Position numbers and translations under genes: made by a program
Shown here: positions 10,162 to 20,220 of the stretch, piece by piece
Position numbering within the stretch: position 1 is the first letter of the stretch
How the letters are laid out: the number at the start of each line of letters is the position of its first letter
The notes under the pieces: generated by a model
What the model saw: only the letters and a program-made list of their open reading frames with translations
Told to the model about the DNA's origin: nothing
Databases searched by the model: none
Assembly (NCBI RefSeq): GCF_900106015.1
Contig: NZ_LT629797.1
Location: 2,914,001-2,978,000 of the forward strand
From: Pseudomonas sihuiensis
Lineage (GTDB): Bacteria > Pseudomonadota > Gammaproteobacteria > Pseudomonadales > Pseudomonadaceae
Direction: 5' to 3'
DNA: 64,000 nt

Positions 10162-10207
10162 CGCCACGGCTGCGGTGACAACCTGCCCGCACTGGGGTTC
10201 CACAGGT

Positions 10208-10233
10208 TGTTACCGTTTCAATATCTCGTAACA
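10208..10233. promoter_or_regulatory. CbrB-type binding site upstream of crcZ
   Basis: A perfect TGTTAC (10208-10213) - 14 bases - GTAACA (10228-10233) palindrome. This matches the TGTTAC-N12/14-GTAACA pattern I know for CbrB upstream activating sequences at crcZ promoters. It is centred about 112 bases before the sigma-54 -24 element, a normal enhancer distance. Its right half abuts the hairpin that terminates cbrB. Confidence 0.8.
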
Positions 10234-10271
10234 AAGGCCGGGTCTATCGGTAACGAAAACCCGGCCTTTTT
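10233..10271 (+). terminator. Intrinsic terminator of cbrB
   Basis: Stem AAAGGCCGGGT (10233-10243) / ACCCGGCCTTT (10259-10269), followed by TT and CTCCC. The hairpin separates cbrB from crcZ, so crcZ depends on its own promoter. Confidence 0.85.
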
Positions 10272-10331
10272 CTCCCCCACCAAACACCCAAGATTGCCGC
10301 AAACCCTTGATTTACAAGGAATCGCAAAAAC

Positions 10332-10347
10332 TGGCACGGCATCTGCT
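10332..10347 (+). promoter_or_regulatory. Sigma-54 promoter of crcZ
   Basis: TGGCACGGCATCTGCT fits the sigma-54 consensus TGGCAC-N5-TTGCW closely: GG at 10333-10334 (-24) and GC at 10345-10346 (-12) are exactly 12 bases apart. Transcription should begin near 10357. Together with the CbrB palindrome upstream, this is the expected CbrB/RpoN control unit. Confidence 0.88.
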
Positions 10348-10356
10348 TTATCTCTG

Positions 10357-10722
10357 GCACAACAACAATAACAAGCAATGCCCTACACAATAAGAACAAG
10401 ACGTAACGACTCCAGAACAACAAAAACAACAAGGTACGGAGGCGCAGCTAACTGATTCTTTTGGAGAGGAGTTGCCGCGAGGGGTTCGCCCCAGCGACCA
10501 GGCTGAGAACAATAAAACTGCCTCAAGGCAGCGCCGGAACTGGTTGATTAAGGCAGCATCAGCGTCCAAAGAAATCCGTTTGCTATTGGCTCCCCTCTCT
10601 GGGGAGCACCCGGTAAGCCACGGCAAGCCGGGAAGGGCCGAACAACAAAAACAACAGGCCCTCAATAACAATAAAAAAATAGCACGCACCAACTTGGGGG
10701 GGAGCTTCGGCTCCCCCAGTAG
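10357..10722 (+). ncRNA. crcZ: Regulatory RNA CrcZ, Hfq/Crc-sequestering
   Basis: This non-coding stretch of about 365 bases between cbrB and pcnB carries A-rich CA motifs that bind Hfq together with Crc. I count five: AACAACAATAACAA (10361), GAACAACAAAAACAACAAG (10415), GAACAATAAAAC (10507), AACAACAAAAACAAC (10641) and CAATAACAATAAAAAAA (10663). It follows a sigma-54 promoter and ends in a strong hairpin. CrcZ titrates Hfq/Crc and so relieves carbon catabolite repression. Position, promoter and motifs all agree; the exact ends are estimated. Confidence 0.9.
10698..10717 (+). terminator. Terminator hairpin of crcZ
   Basis: Perfect stem GGGGGAGC / GCTCCCCC with a stable TTCG tetraloop (10706-10709). 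The following bases (AGTAGCTTCC) contain few Ts, so termination may need the stem strength, or may occur slightly downstream. Confidence 0.7.
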
Positions 10723-10930
10723 CTTCCGGTCCTCGGATCCCCGCCTGCCGCCCGTCCATACACCTTCTCCCGACACGATGCTAGAATCCGCAGCAATCAT
10801 GCGGTCATCGTTTCGCATGCAGTTGAAAAACCTTGCCGAAGCAAACTGCTTTTGACGCCGTGATGCTCACGCAATTCGATTTTCAAGCGCATGCGCAGCA
10901 GGCCGACCACTACTCCAAACAGTGCATCCC

Positions 10931-12325
10931 ATGCTGAAAAAGCTGTTCAAGTCTTTCCATTCACCTCTGCGCCGTGCCCCACGTCCACGCAGCACTCCCG
11001 AAGTGCTGAGCAGTAGCCAACATCCGCTCAAGCGCAACGAGATCAGCCGTCACGCCATCAGCGTGGTCGAGCGCCTGCAGAAGGCCGGCTACCAGGCCTA
11101 TCTGGTCGGCGGCTGCGTACGCGACCTGCTGCTGGATATCGACCCCAAGGATTTCGACGTGGCCACCAGCGCCACGCCCGAGCAGGTCCGCGCGGAATTC
11201 CGTAACGCTCGGGTGATCGGCCGCCGCTTCAAGCTGGTACACGTTCATTTTGGTCGCGAGATCATCGAAGTGGCCACCTTCCGCGCCAATCACCCTCAGG
11301 GTGATGAGGAAGAGAACAGCAATCTGGCGTCGCGCCACGAGAGCGGCCGCATTCTGCGCGACAACGTCTACGGCACACTGGAAGACGATGCCCAACGCCG
11401 CGACTTCACCATCAATGCGCTGTACTACGATCCGACCCAGGAACATATCCTCGACTATGCCCGCGGCATGCACGACGTGCGCAACCATCTGGTGCGCCTG
11501 ATCGGTGATCCGGAACAGCGTTACCTGGAAGACCCGGTGCGCATGCTGCGTGCGGTGCGTTTCGCCGCCAAGCTCGACTTCGAGATCGAGAAGCACAGCG
11601 CCGCGCCGATTCGCCGCCTGGCGCCAATGTTGCGCGACATTCCCTCGGCGCGTCTGTTCGACGAAGTACTCAAGCTGTTCCTCTCCGGCTACGCCGAATA
11701 CACCTTCGACCTGCTACTCGAACACGACCTGTTCGCCCAGCTGTTCCCGGCCAGCGGCGCAGCGCTGAAGCAGAATCCGCAGTACACCGAGAAGCTGATC
11801 CGCCAGGCGCTGATCAACACCGACGATCGTATTCACGATGGCAAGTCGGTCACACCGGCCTTTCTCTTCGCGGCGCTGCTGTGGCCTGCGCTGCCGGCCC
11901 GCGTGCTGCAACTGCAGAACAAGGGCATGCCGCCGATTCCGGCGATGCAGGAAGCCGCCCATGAACTGATCGCCGAGCAGTGCCAGCGCATTGCCGTACC
12001 CAAGCGCTTTACCATCCCGATTCGCGAGATCTGGGACATGCAGGAACGCCTGCCGCGCCGCAGCGGTAAACGTGCCGACCTGCTGCTGGAAAATCCGCGC
12101 TTCCGAGCCGGCTACGACTTCCTCCTGCTGCGCGAACTGGCCGGGGAAGACACCGGCGGCCTGGGCGAATGGTGGACGGACTATCAGGACGCCAACGACA
12201 GCGAGCGTCGGCAGATGATTCGCGACCTCGCCAGCAAAGGCGAAAGCACCGGCAACGCGCCGCGCAAACGTCGCCGCAGCAACAACAATCGCCGTAAGCG
12301 CAGCGACGAAAGCGGCGGCGAGTGA
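10931..12325 (+). CDS. pcnB: Poly(A) polymerase I
   Basis: A 464-residue class II nucleotidyltransferase. The catalytic head is clear: YLVGGCVRDLLLDIDPKDFDVAT with the GG-x10-DxD pattern near residues 55-75, then RRFKLVHVHFG and RRDFTINALYYD, then the RNA-binding RYLEDPVRMLRAVRFAAKLDF motif. The C-terminus is a very basic tail (KRRRSNNNRRKR). The length, the tail and the location next to folK separate it from CCA-adding enzyme. It adds poly(A) tails that promote RNA decay. I use the ATG at 10931; a GTG three codons earlier is possible. It overlaps folK by one base. Confidence 0.95.
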   Translation: MLKKLFKSFHSPLRRAPRPRSTPEVLSSSQHPLKRNEISRHAISVVERLQKAGYQAYLVGGCVRDLLLDIDPKDFDVATSATPEQVRAEFRNARVIGRRFKLVHVHFGREIIEVATFRANHPQGDEEENSNLASRHESGRILRDNVYGTLEDDAQRRDFTINALYYDPTQEHILDYARGMHDVRNHLVRLIGDPEQRYLEDPVRMLRAVRFAAKLDFEIEKHSAAPIRRLAPMLRDIPSARLFDEVLKLFLSGYAEYTFDLLLEHDLFAQLFPASGAALKQNPQYTEKLIRQALINTDDRIHDGKSVTPAFLFAALLWPALPARVLQLQNKGMPPIPAMQEAAHELIAEQCQRIAVPKRFTIPIREIWDMQERLPRRSGKRADLLLENPRFRAGYDFLLLRELAGEDTGGLGEWWTDYQDANDSERRQMIRDLASKGESTGNAPRKRRRSNNNRRKRSDESGGE

Positions 12326-12810
12326 TGGAGCGGGTTTACATCGGCCTCGGCAGCAACCTGGCCGAACCCCTGCAACAGCTGCGCGCGGCCTTGCACGCCA
12401 TCGCCCACCTGCCGCGCAGCCAATTACAGGCGCACTCGTCATTCTACATCAGCGATCCCCTTGGCCCGGCCGATCAACCGCGTTACGTCAACGCCGTGGC
12501 GGCGCTGGATACCGAGCTGGAGCCCTGGCAGCTGCTTGATGCGCTGCAACGCATCGAGCAGGAACAGGGGCGCGTGCGCAAGGCCGAGCGCTGGGGCCCG
12601 CGTACGTTGGACCTAGATATCCTGCTGTTCGGTGAGCGCCTGATCGACGATGAGCGTCTGACCGTGCCGCACTACCACATGCAGGCGCGCCCCTTCGTGC
12701 TCTATCCGCTGGCCGAACTGGCCGCAGAGCTGCAGCTTCCGGACGGCCGCAGCCTCGATGCATTACTGGAAGCCTGCCCCTTTACCGGCCTGGAACGCCT
12801 GGCCGAGTAG
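12325..12810 (+). CDS. folK: 2-amino-4-hydroxy-6-hydroxymethyldihydropteridine pyrophosphokinase
   Basis: A 161-residue HPPK with the expected motifs: VYIGLGSNL at the start, SSFYISDPLGPADQPRYVNAVAAL in the middle and GPRTLDLDILLFG (metal-binding DLD) near residue 95, then VPHYHMQARPFVLYPLAEL. It transfers pyrophosphate from ATP to 6-hydroxymethyl-dihydropterin in folate synthesis. FolP, which uses the product, is encoded at 34.8 kb. Its ATG shares a base with the pcnB stop (TGATG), so translation is coupled to pcnB. Confidence 0.95.
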   Translation: MERVYIGLGSNLAEPLQQLRAALHAIAHLPRSQLQAHSSFYISDPLGPADQPRYVNAVAALDTELEPWQLLDALQRIEQEQGRVRKAERWGPRTLDLDILLFGERLIDDERLTVPHYHMQARPFVLYPLAELAAELQLPDGRSLDALLEACPFTGLERLAE

Positions 12811-12821
12811 CCCAGCCGGCC

Positions 12822-12879
12822 TCTGCGGGACGGGCTTTAGCCGTGACCCGACAAGCTCGCCGCTGAAGCGTCTCCCACA
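12822..12879. repeat. REP-like imperfect hairpin after folK
   Basis: TCTGCGGGACGGGCTTTAGCCG pairs imperfectly with CGCCGCTGAAGCGTCTCCCACAG. It is a degraded version of the TGTGGGAGG..GCTTCAGC / GCTGAAGCCCCTCCCACA element at 60759-60807. It lies in the 273-base gap between folK and panB and probably marks the 3' end of the pcnB-folK transcript. Confidence 0.55.
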
Positions 12880-12952
12880 GGGCGGCCCCTTGCGCAACCC
12901 GACATCCCGCGCATTGGCGGTAACGCCAGTAACAGAGCGGTAACACCTGCAA

Positions 12953-12981
12953 TTGACTTCACGCCCCCCCATCAGGACTAT
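12953..12981 (+). promoter_or_regulatory. Possible sigma-70 promoter for panBC
   Basis: TTGACT (12953-12958) and GACTAT (12976-12981) with a 17-base spacer that contains a run of seven Cs. The -35 is good and the -10 is poor. If real, it gives a leader of about 95 bases before panB, rich in GC hairpins (CCCTGCGCGGGGCG). Confidence 0.4.
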
Positions 12982-13083
12982 AGGCGTCCCGTCGCCCTGC
13001 GCGGGGCGCACCTTTGATGCCAATCCAGGCCGGATTGCAGCCAGATAGAAGCGGTATACCGAGCCTGAGCGAGGACCTTTGAA

Positions 13084-13884
13084 ATGCCTGACGTTACCCT
13101 GACCACCCTGCAGAGCCTCAAGCAGAACGGTGAAAAGATCGCCATGCTGACCTGCTATGACGCCACCTACGCCCATGCGGCCTGCCAGGCGGGTGTCGAC
13201 GTGTTGCTGGTCGGCGACTCCCTGGGCATGGTCCTGCAGGGCCACGACAGCACCCTGCCGGTCAGCGTCGAGGAGATGGCCTACCACACCGCCTGCGTCA
13301 AACGCGGCAACCAGGGCGCACTGATCGTCACCGACCTGCCATTCATGGCGTACGCCACCACCGAGCAGGCTCTGCACAACAGCGCCAAGCTGATGCAGGC
13401 CGGCGCGCATATGGTCAAACTGGAAGGCGCCGGCTGGCTGGCCGAGCCTATTCGCCTGCTGGCCGAACGTGGCGTACCGGTGTGCGCGCACCTGGGCCTG
13501 ACCCCACAGGCGGTGAACATCCTCGGTGGCTACAAGGTACAAGGCCGTCAGGAAGCGCAGGCACGGCAGATGCGCGCCGATGCCATGGCACTGGAGCAGG
13601 CCGGCGCTGCCATGCTGCTGCTCGAATGCGTGCCGAGCGAACTGGCTGCAGAAATTACCCAGGCAGTGAAGATTCCGGTGATCGGCATCGGCGCTGGCAG
13701 CGCCACCGATGGTCAGGTGCTAGTGCAGCACGACATGCTCGGGCTGTCGCTATCGGGCCGCGCACCGAAGTTCGTACGCAACTTCATGGAAGGCCAAAGC
13801 AGCATTCAGGGTGCTTTCAGCGCTTACGTAAAGGCCGTCAAGGACGGCAGCTTCCCCGCCGCCGAACATGGCTTTTCCGCATGA
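13084..13884 (+). CDS. panB: 3-methyl-2-oxobutanoate hydroxymethyltransferase
   Basis: A 266-residue ketopantoate hydroxymethyltransferase. Conserved pieces are [34 protein letters not shown] (metal-binding Asp), [24 protein letters not shown] and [23 protein letters not shown]. It makes ketopantoate from 2-oxoisovalerate and methylene-tetrahydrofolate, the first committed step to pantothenate and coenzyme A. Its TGA overlaps the panC ATG by four bases (ATGA), showing tight coupling. GAGG precedes its start by about nine bases. Confidence 0.97.
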   Translation: MPDVTLTTLQSLKQNGEKIAMLTCYDATYAHAACQAGVDVLLVGDSLGMVLQGHDSTLPVSVEEMAYHTACVKRGNQGALIVTDLPFMAYATTEQALHNSAKLMQAGAHMVKLEGAGWLAEPIRLLAERGVPVCAHLGLTPQAVNILGGYKVQGRQEAQARQMRADAMALEQAGAAMLLLECVPSELAAEITQAVKIPVIGIGAGSATDGQVLVQHDMLGLSLSGRAPKFVRNFMEGQSSIQGAFSAYVKAVKDGSFPAAEHGFSA

Positions 13885-14738
13885 ACATGGTGAAAACCCT
13901 GCGCGAGTTGCGCGCAGCCGTCGCCCAGGCACGGGCCGAAGGCAAGCAGATCGGTTTCGTGCCGACCATGGGCAATCTGCACGCGGGTCACGTTTCGCTG
14001 GTGGAGATCGCCGCCCAACGCGCCGACTTCGTGGTTGCCAGCATCTTCGTCAATCCACTGCAGTTCGGCGCCGGTGAAGATCTGGACAAGTATCCGCGTA
14101 CCCTCGCCGCCGACCAGGAAAAACTGCTGGCAGCCGGCTGCCACCTGCTGTTTCACCCCGATGTTGCGGAAATCTACCCACACGGCATGGGTGATCAGAC
14201 CCGCATCAGCGTTCCCGGTGTTTCCGAAGGTCTCTGCGGCGCCAGCCGTCCGGGGCATTTCGAAGGTGTGGCGACGGTGGTGACCAAGCTGTTCAACATG
14301 GTCCAGCCTGATCTGGCCGTGTTCGGCGAGAAGGACTACCAGCAACTGGCGGTGATCCGCGCGCTGGTGCAGGACCTGAACATGCCGATCCAGATCATCG
14401 GTGCGCCGACTCAACGCGCCGAGGACGGCCTCGCGCTGTCCTCGCGCAACGGCTACCTCAGCGACGAACAACGCGCCGCCGCCCCTGCGCTGTATCGAGG
14501 CCTGCAAGCGATTGCCGAGGAACTGCGCCGCGGCGCCCGCGACTACCCGCGGCTTATCGAGACTGCCCAGGCGCAACAGCGTGCTGCTGGTTTCGTGCCC
14601 GACTACCTGGAGATTCGTAACGCGCTGAATCTGCGCCCGGCACAGGTCGACGACCATCACCTGGTGATTCTGACCGCTGCACAGCTGGGTAGCACCCGTC
14701 TGATCGACAATCTGGTGGTTGAACTGCCGCGCCAGTAG
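13881..14738 (+). CDS. panC: Pantothenate synthetase (pantoate-beta-alanine ligase)
   Basis: A 285-residue enzyme of the nucleotidyltransferase superfamily. It has the HIGH-type motif [41 protein letters not shown] and the KMSKS-equivalent [12 protein letters not shown]. It joins pantoate to beta-alanine using ATP. I use the ATG at 13881 ([10 protein letters not shown]), which overlaps the panB stop. In P. aeruginosa, as I recall, panD (aspartate decarboxylase, source of beta-alanine) follows here; in this window a terminator follows after 30 bases, then pgi. Confidence 0.97.
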   Translation: MNMVKTLRELRAAVAQARAEGKQIGFVPTMGNLHAGHVSLVEIAAQRADFVVASIFVNPLQFGAGEDLDKYPRTLAADQEKLLAAGCHLLFHPDVAEIYPHGMGDQTRISVPGVSEGLCGASRPGHFEGVATVVTKLFNMVQPDLAVFGEKDYQQLAVIRALVQDLNMPIQIIGAPTQRAEDGLALSSRNGYLSDEQRAAAPALYRGLQAIAEELRRGARDYPRLIETAQAQQRAAGFVPDYLEIRNALNLRPAQVDDHHLVILTAAQLGSTRLIDNLVVELPRQ

Positions 14739-14768
14739 CTGCCTGCAAAGGCAGCCGGTTACACTCTC

Positions 14769-14794
14769 AAAGGCCCGGATCGATCCGGGCCTTT
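14769..14794. terminator. Terminator between panC and pgi
   Basis: A perfect palindrome AAAGGCCCGGAT / ATCCGGGCCTTT (14769-14794), followed by T-rich TTGCTTTTGTGG. It ends the panBC transcript. Confidence 0.9.
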
Positions 14795-14818
14795 TGCTTT
14801 TGTGGATCAGGAGCTCCG

Positions 14819-16483
14819 ATGGCCTATTACCAGCAGCCTCACGACGTCACCACCCTGCCCGCCTGGCAGGCCCTGCAGCAACATCGTGCCGAGATGGCCG
14901 GTTTCAGCATGCGCGAGGCCTTTGCAGCGGATACAAGGCGCTACCAGCGATTTTCTCTCGACAGCTGCGGGCTGCTGCTGGATTACTCGAAAAACCTGAT
15001 CGATGAGCGCGGCCTCGAGCTGCTGATTCAACTGGCCGAGCAGGCCGGTCTGCAGGAGTCCATCGCCAACCTGTTCAACGGTGAGCAGGTCAATGCTTCG
15101 GAAGGCCGCGCCGCACTGCACACGGCCCTGCGCAGCCCGATTGGTCGCCGCCTGCTGGTCGACGGCCATGACATCATCCCCGAGGTCCATCGCGTCCTGA
15201 ACCAGGTCACCGAACTGGTCAGTCGCATTCACAGCGGCCTGTGGCGCGGCTACAGCGAAAAACCGATCAAGGAAGTGGTCAACATCGGCATTGGCGGCTC
15301 CTTCCTCGGCCCGCAACTGGTTTCCGAAGCACTACGCCCGTTCACCCAACGCGGTGTGCGCTGCCACTACCTGGCCAATATCGACGGCAGCGAATTCCGC
15401 GAACTGACCGCCCGCCTCAACCCGGAAACCACCCTGTTCATCGTTTCCAGCAAGTCCTTCGGCACCCTGGAAACCCTGAAGAACACCCTGGCCGCGCGCG
15501 ACTGGTACCTGGCCATGGGCGGCCCGGAAGAGCAGTTGCATCGCCACTTCATCGCCGTGACCAGCAACCGAAAGGCCGCCATCGAGTTCGGTATCGGCGA
15601 AGAGAACATCTTCCCCATGTGGGACTGGGTTGGCGGGCGTTACTCACTGTGGTCGGCCATCGGCCTGCCCATCGCCCTGGCCATCGGCGTATCCAACTTC
15701 AAGGAACTGCTGGCCGGCGCCTATGCCATGGACGAGCACTTCACCCAGGCGCCACTGGCCGAGAACATGCCGGTGCTGATGGCCCTGCTGGGCATCTGGT
15801 ATACCAATTTCTGGGGCGCGCAGAGCCACGCCATCCTGCCCTACGATCACTACCTGCGTAACTTCACCAAGCACCTGCAGCAGCTGGACATGGAATCCAA
15901 CGGCAAGAGCGTGCGCCAGGACGGCACGCCGCTGGACATCGCCACCGGCCCGATCATCTGGGGCGGCGTCGGCTGCAACGGCCAGCATGCCTACCACCAG
16001 TTGCTGCACCAGGGCCGTCTGCTGGTGCCGGCGGACTTCATCGTCCCGGTCAACAGCTACAACCCGCTGTCCGACCATCACCAGTGGCTGTTCGCCAACT
16101 GCCTGTCGCAAGCCCAGGCGCTGATGCAGGGCAAGACGCGTGAGGAGGCCGAAGCCGAACTGCGTGCCAAGGGCATGAATGAGGCCGACGTGCAGCGCCT
16201 GGCGCCGCACAAGGTCATTCCCGGCAACCGTCCGAGCAATATCCTGGTGATGAACCGCATCGCGCCGTTCGAGCTGGGCGCACTGGTGGCCCTGTATGAG
16301 CACAAGGTCTTCGTACAGAGCGCCATCTGGGGCATCAACGCCTTCGACCAATGGGGCGTGGAGCTGGGCAAGGAGATGGGCAAGGAGGTCTATCAGCGCC
16401 TGACCGGCCAGGTCGACAGCAGCGCCTCGGATGCCTCGACCCAGGGCCTGATCGACCACTTCCGCGAGCGCCATCGCGGCTGA
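14819..16483 (+). CDS. pgi: Glucose-6-phosphate isomerase
   Basis: A 554-residue Pgi of the long bacterial type. Signatures are [62 protein letters not shown], the catalytic glutamate/histidine region [18 protein letters not shown], and the C-terminal [14 protein letters not shown]. It interconverts glucose-6-phosphate and fructose-6-phosphate; in pseudomonads it serves mainly the gluconeogenic direction and Entner-Doudoroff recycling. It is probably monocistronic, with a hairpin terminator just behind it. Confidence 0.98.
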   Translation: MAYYQQPHDVTTLPAWQALQQHRAEMAGFSMREAFAADTRRYQRFSLDSCGLLLDYSKNLIDERGLELLIQLAEQAGLQESIANLFNGEQVNASEGRAALHTALRSPIGRRLLVDGHDIIPEVHRVLNQVTELVSRIHSGLWRGYSEKPIKEVVNIGIGGSFLGPQLVSEALRPFTQRGVRCHYLANIDGSEFRELTARLNPETTLFIVSSKSFGTLETLKNTLAARDWYLAMGGPEEQLHRHFIAVTSNRKAAIEFGIGEENIFPMWDWVGGRYSLWSAIGLPIALAIGVSNFKELLAGAYAMDEHFTQAPLAENMPVLMALLGIWYTNFWGAQSHAILPYDHYLRNFTKHLQQLDMESNGKSVRQDGTPLDIATGPIIWGGVGCNGQHAYHQLLHQGRLLVPADFIVPVNSYNPLSDHHQWLFANCLSQAQALMQGKTREEAEAELRAKGMNEADVQRLAPHKVIPGNRPSNILVMNRIAPFELGALVALYEHKVFVQSAIWGINAFDQWGVELGKEMGKEVYQRLTGQVDSSASDASTQGLIDHFRERHRG

Positions 16484-16496
16484 TCCATCGCCCTTC

Positions 16497-16528
16497 GCGC
16501 CGCCCGGCACCTGAGAGCAGGGCGGCGC
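16497..16528 (+). terminator. Terminator-like hairpin after pgi
   Basis: Stem GCGCCGCCC (16497-16505) / GGGCGGCGC (16520-16528) beginning 14 bases after the pgi stop. There is no T-tract, so it may only protect the 3' end. Confidence 0.5.
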
Positions 16529-16622
16529 TGTGCTGGCCCACTGAACATCGCCCCTTGAACCAAGCACCTGCTTGGGTGCACCCTTGTGATTGTTGCGGAC
16601 AAACAATTACAAGGACCCCGCC

Positions 16623-18560
<1,938 letters not shown>

Positions 18561-18565
18561 GCCTC

Positions 18566-18591
18566 GCGCCCGGCCTGAAAGGGCCGGGCGC
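18566..18591 (+). terminator. Intrinsic terminator of acs
   Basis: Perfect stem GCGCCCGGCC (18566-18575) / GGCCGGGCGC (18582-18591), followed by ATCTTGTCTTGT. Confidence 0.8.
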
Positions 18592-18630
18592 ATCTTGTCT
18601 TGTGCCTGCCAAGCGCCGACACTGCGCGCC

Positions 18631-19503
18631 ATGGAAAGCCTACGTCGTCAGATCGAAAAACAGGTGCACAGCCTCACCGGCGCCTCGCTGGGCGTGCTCG
18701 ACCTCGACCAGCCGCGCGGGGATGCTGGCCTGTTCGGCCCCGAGTCGATGGTCTGGGAAGTCCACGCCGACTTCAGCGCGATGATGGTCGGCGGCATCTC
18801 CGCCCTGCTCCTGCAGATGCTTCACCCACTGGCACTGGCCGGGGTGTGGGATCACTCTACCTTTCGCCAGGACATGCTCGGCCGCCTGCGCCGCACCAGC
18901 CTGTTCATCGCCGGCACCACCTATGGCGGCCTGCACGATGCCGAACAGTTGCTCGACAAGGTGCGCCGCATCCACCTGCAGGTGGTCGGTCATGCGCCGG
19001 ATGGCCGTCCTTACGCCGCCAGCGATCCCGAACTGCTGACCTGGGTGCATGTCTCCGAGGTCAGCCAGTTCCTCGCCGGCTACCTGCGCTACGTCGACCC
19101 GCAGTTGCCGCAGGCCGAACAGGATCGCTACTACCGCGAAGTGGCGCTGATCGCCGAGCGCCTCGGCGCGCAGGACGTGCCCAAATCGGCGCAGGCCATC
19201 GCCGATTATCTGCAACGCATGCGCCCGCAGCTGCTCTGCGATGCGCGCACGCGCGAAGTGGTGCGCCTGCTGTACGACGCGCCGATGCCCAGCCTGCTCG
19301 CCAAGCCCTTCGGCGGCCTGATGATGCAGGCCGGTGTCGACCTGCTGCCGGACTGGGCCAGCGACCTGCTCGGCGAACACCAGGCCGCCTGGCGCCGCCC
19401 GCTGATCCGCGCCAGCGTGCAGCGTACCGCCAACCTGCTGCGCTGGGCCGTACGCAACAGCGCCGCGCAGCGCGCCCGTCGCCGTCTGTTGCCTGACTCA
19501 TAA
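18631..19503 (+). CDS. MpaB/DUF2236 family protein (putative heme-dependent oxygenase)
   Basis: A 290-residue protein starting MESLRRQIEKQV. The DUF2236 (ER-bound oxygenase MpaB/B'/Rubber oxygenase Lcp) features are an alpha-helical fold with VGGISALLLQMLHPLALAGVWDHS near residue 60, RLRRTSLFIAGTTYGG, then TWVHVSEVSQFLAGY and AEQDRYYREVALIAERLG. Family members bind a b-type heme through conserved His/Arg residues; the histidines in MLHPLA, VWDHS and WVH are candidates here. Its substrate is unknown. A homologue follows acs in P. aeruginosa as I recall, so position agrees. Confidence 0.8.
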   Translation: MESLRRQIEKQVHSLTGASLGVLDLDQPRGDAGLFGPESMVWEVHADFSAMMVGGISALLLQMLHPLALAGVWDHSTFRQDMLGRLRRTSLFIAGTTYGGLHDAEQLLDKVRRIHLQVVGHAPDGRPYAASDPELLTWVHVSEVSQFLAGYLRYVDPQLPQAEQDRYYREVALIAERLGAQDVPKSAQAIADYLQRMRPQLLCDARTREVVRLLYDAPMPSLLAKPFGGLMMQAGVDLLPDWASDLLGEHQAAWRRPLIRASVQRTANLLRWAVRNSAAQRARRRLLPDS

Positions 19504-19564
19504 GGCGAGCGCTCCCTCGGGCAGCGGCTTTTCTTGATAAACTGCCACTCTTTCCTACCCCGAG

Positions 19565-20220
19565 ATGCCGCGCATGCCCGCTCTTGATCAGGCGCTGCGC
19601 GCCGCCCTCGACGCCCGTGAAAACCTCTTCAGTGAGCTGCACACGCAAGGCACCGACTGCTATCGCCTGTTCCATGGCACGCAGGAAGGTGCGCCCGGCC
19701 TGACCGTCGATCGCTACGGCCCGCAACTGCTGGTGCAGAGTTTTCATCAACCGCTGGAAGCCAACGATCTGCACAGCATCGTCGGCAGTGTCGAAGCCTG
19801 TCTCGGGCAGCCGCTGCTGTTGGTTTACAACGACCGCTCCAAGGGCAATTCGCGGATTGATCGCGACCCGGCACTGTTCCTGGCCGACGATGCAGCACTG
19901 GAGGATATGGTCGGCCGCGAATGGGGGCTGAATTACCGCGTACGTGGTCGTCATGCCGGACAGGACCCGCTGCTATTTCTCGACCTGCGCAATGCACGCG
20001 GCTGGGTCAAGGCCAACAGCGCAGGCAAATCCGTACTCAACCTGTTCGCCTATACCTGCGGTGTTGGCCTGTGCGCGGCGGCGGGCGGTGCCCGTGAAGT
20101 GGTCAACCTGGACTTCGCCGAAGGCAACCTGGCAGTCGGCCGCGAGAACGCCGCGCTCAATCCCGGGCTGCCGACCATGCAGTTCATCCAGAGCGACTAC
20201 TTCCCAGCCATCCGCCAACT
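19565..20220 (+). pseudogene. Class I SAM-dependent rRNA methyltransferase (RlmI-like), truncated 5' part
   Basis: About 219 codons of an RlmI/RsmD-type methyltransferase are intact: a PUA-like start (HGTQEGAPGLTVDRYGPQLLVQ), then RDPALFLADD, QDPLLFLDLRNARGWVK and the SAM motif I region SVLNLFAYTCGVGLCAAAGGA, ending at MQFIQSDYFPAIRQL. At about 20210-20222 the expected catalytic motifs IV-VIII (such as DPPAWAKS) are missing, and the sequence becomes the tail of a DUF748 gene in a different frame. This frame continues to a stop at 20683 as nonsense peptide. The remnant should not methylate RNA. Start ATG at 19565 or 19574. Confidence 0.75.

Noticed and set aside
9990..10200. A small open frame opposite the end of cbrB as a separate gene
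   Set aside because: It has no ribosome site and is explained by cbrB codon bias; the region is the Fis-type DNA-binding domain of CbrB.
10472..10855. Open frame of 127 codons within and after crcZ
   Set aside because: The translation is rich in Asn/Lys from the CA motifs, has no domain, and runs through the crcZ terminator; the region fits CrcZ RNA much better.
12964..12970. Run of seven Cs in the spacer of the putative panB promoter as a phase-variation tract
   Set aside because: Seven residues is short for efficient slippage in GC-rich DNA, the promoter itself is uncertain, and pantothenate synthesis is an unlikely phase-variable function.
19944..20210. The first part of the 19944-21371 frame as the N-terminus of the DUF748 protein
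   Set aside because: Before about 20211 this frame overlaps the real methyltransferase frame and gives a sequence unlike any DUF748 start; only the later part is gene-derived.
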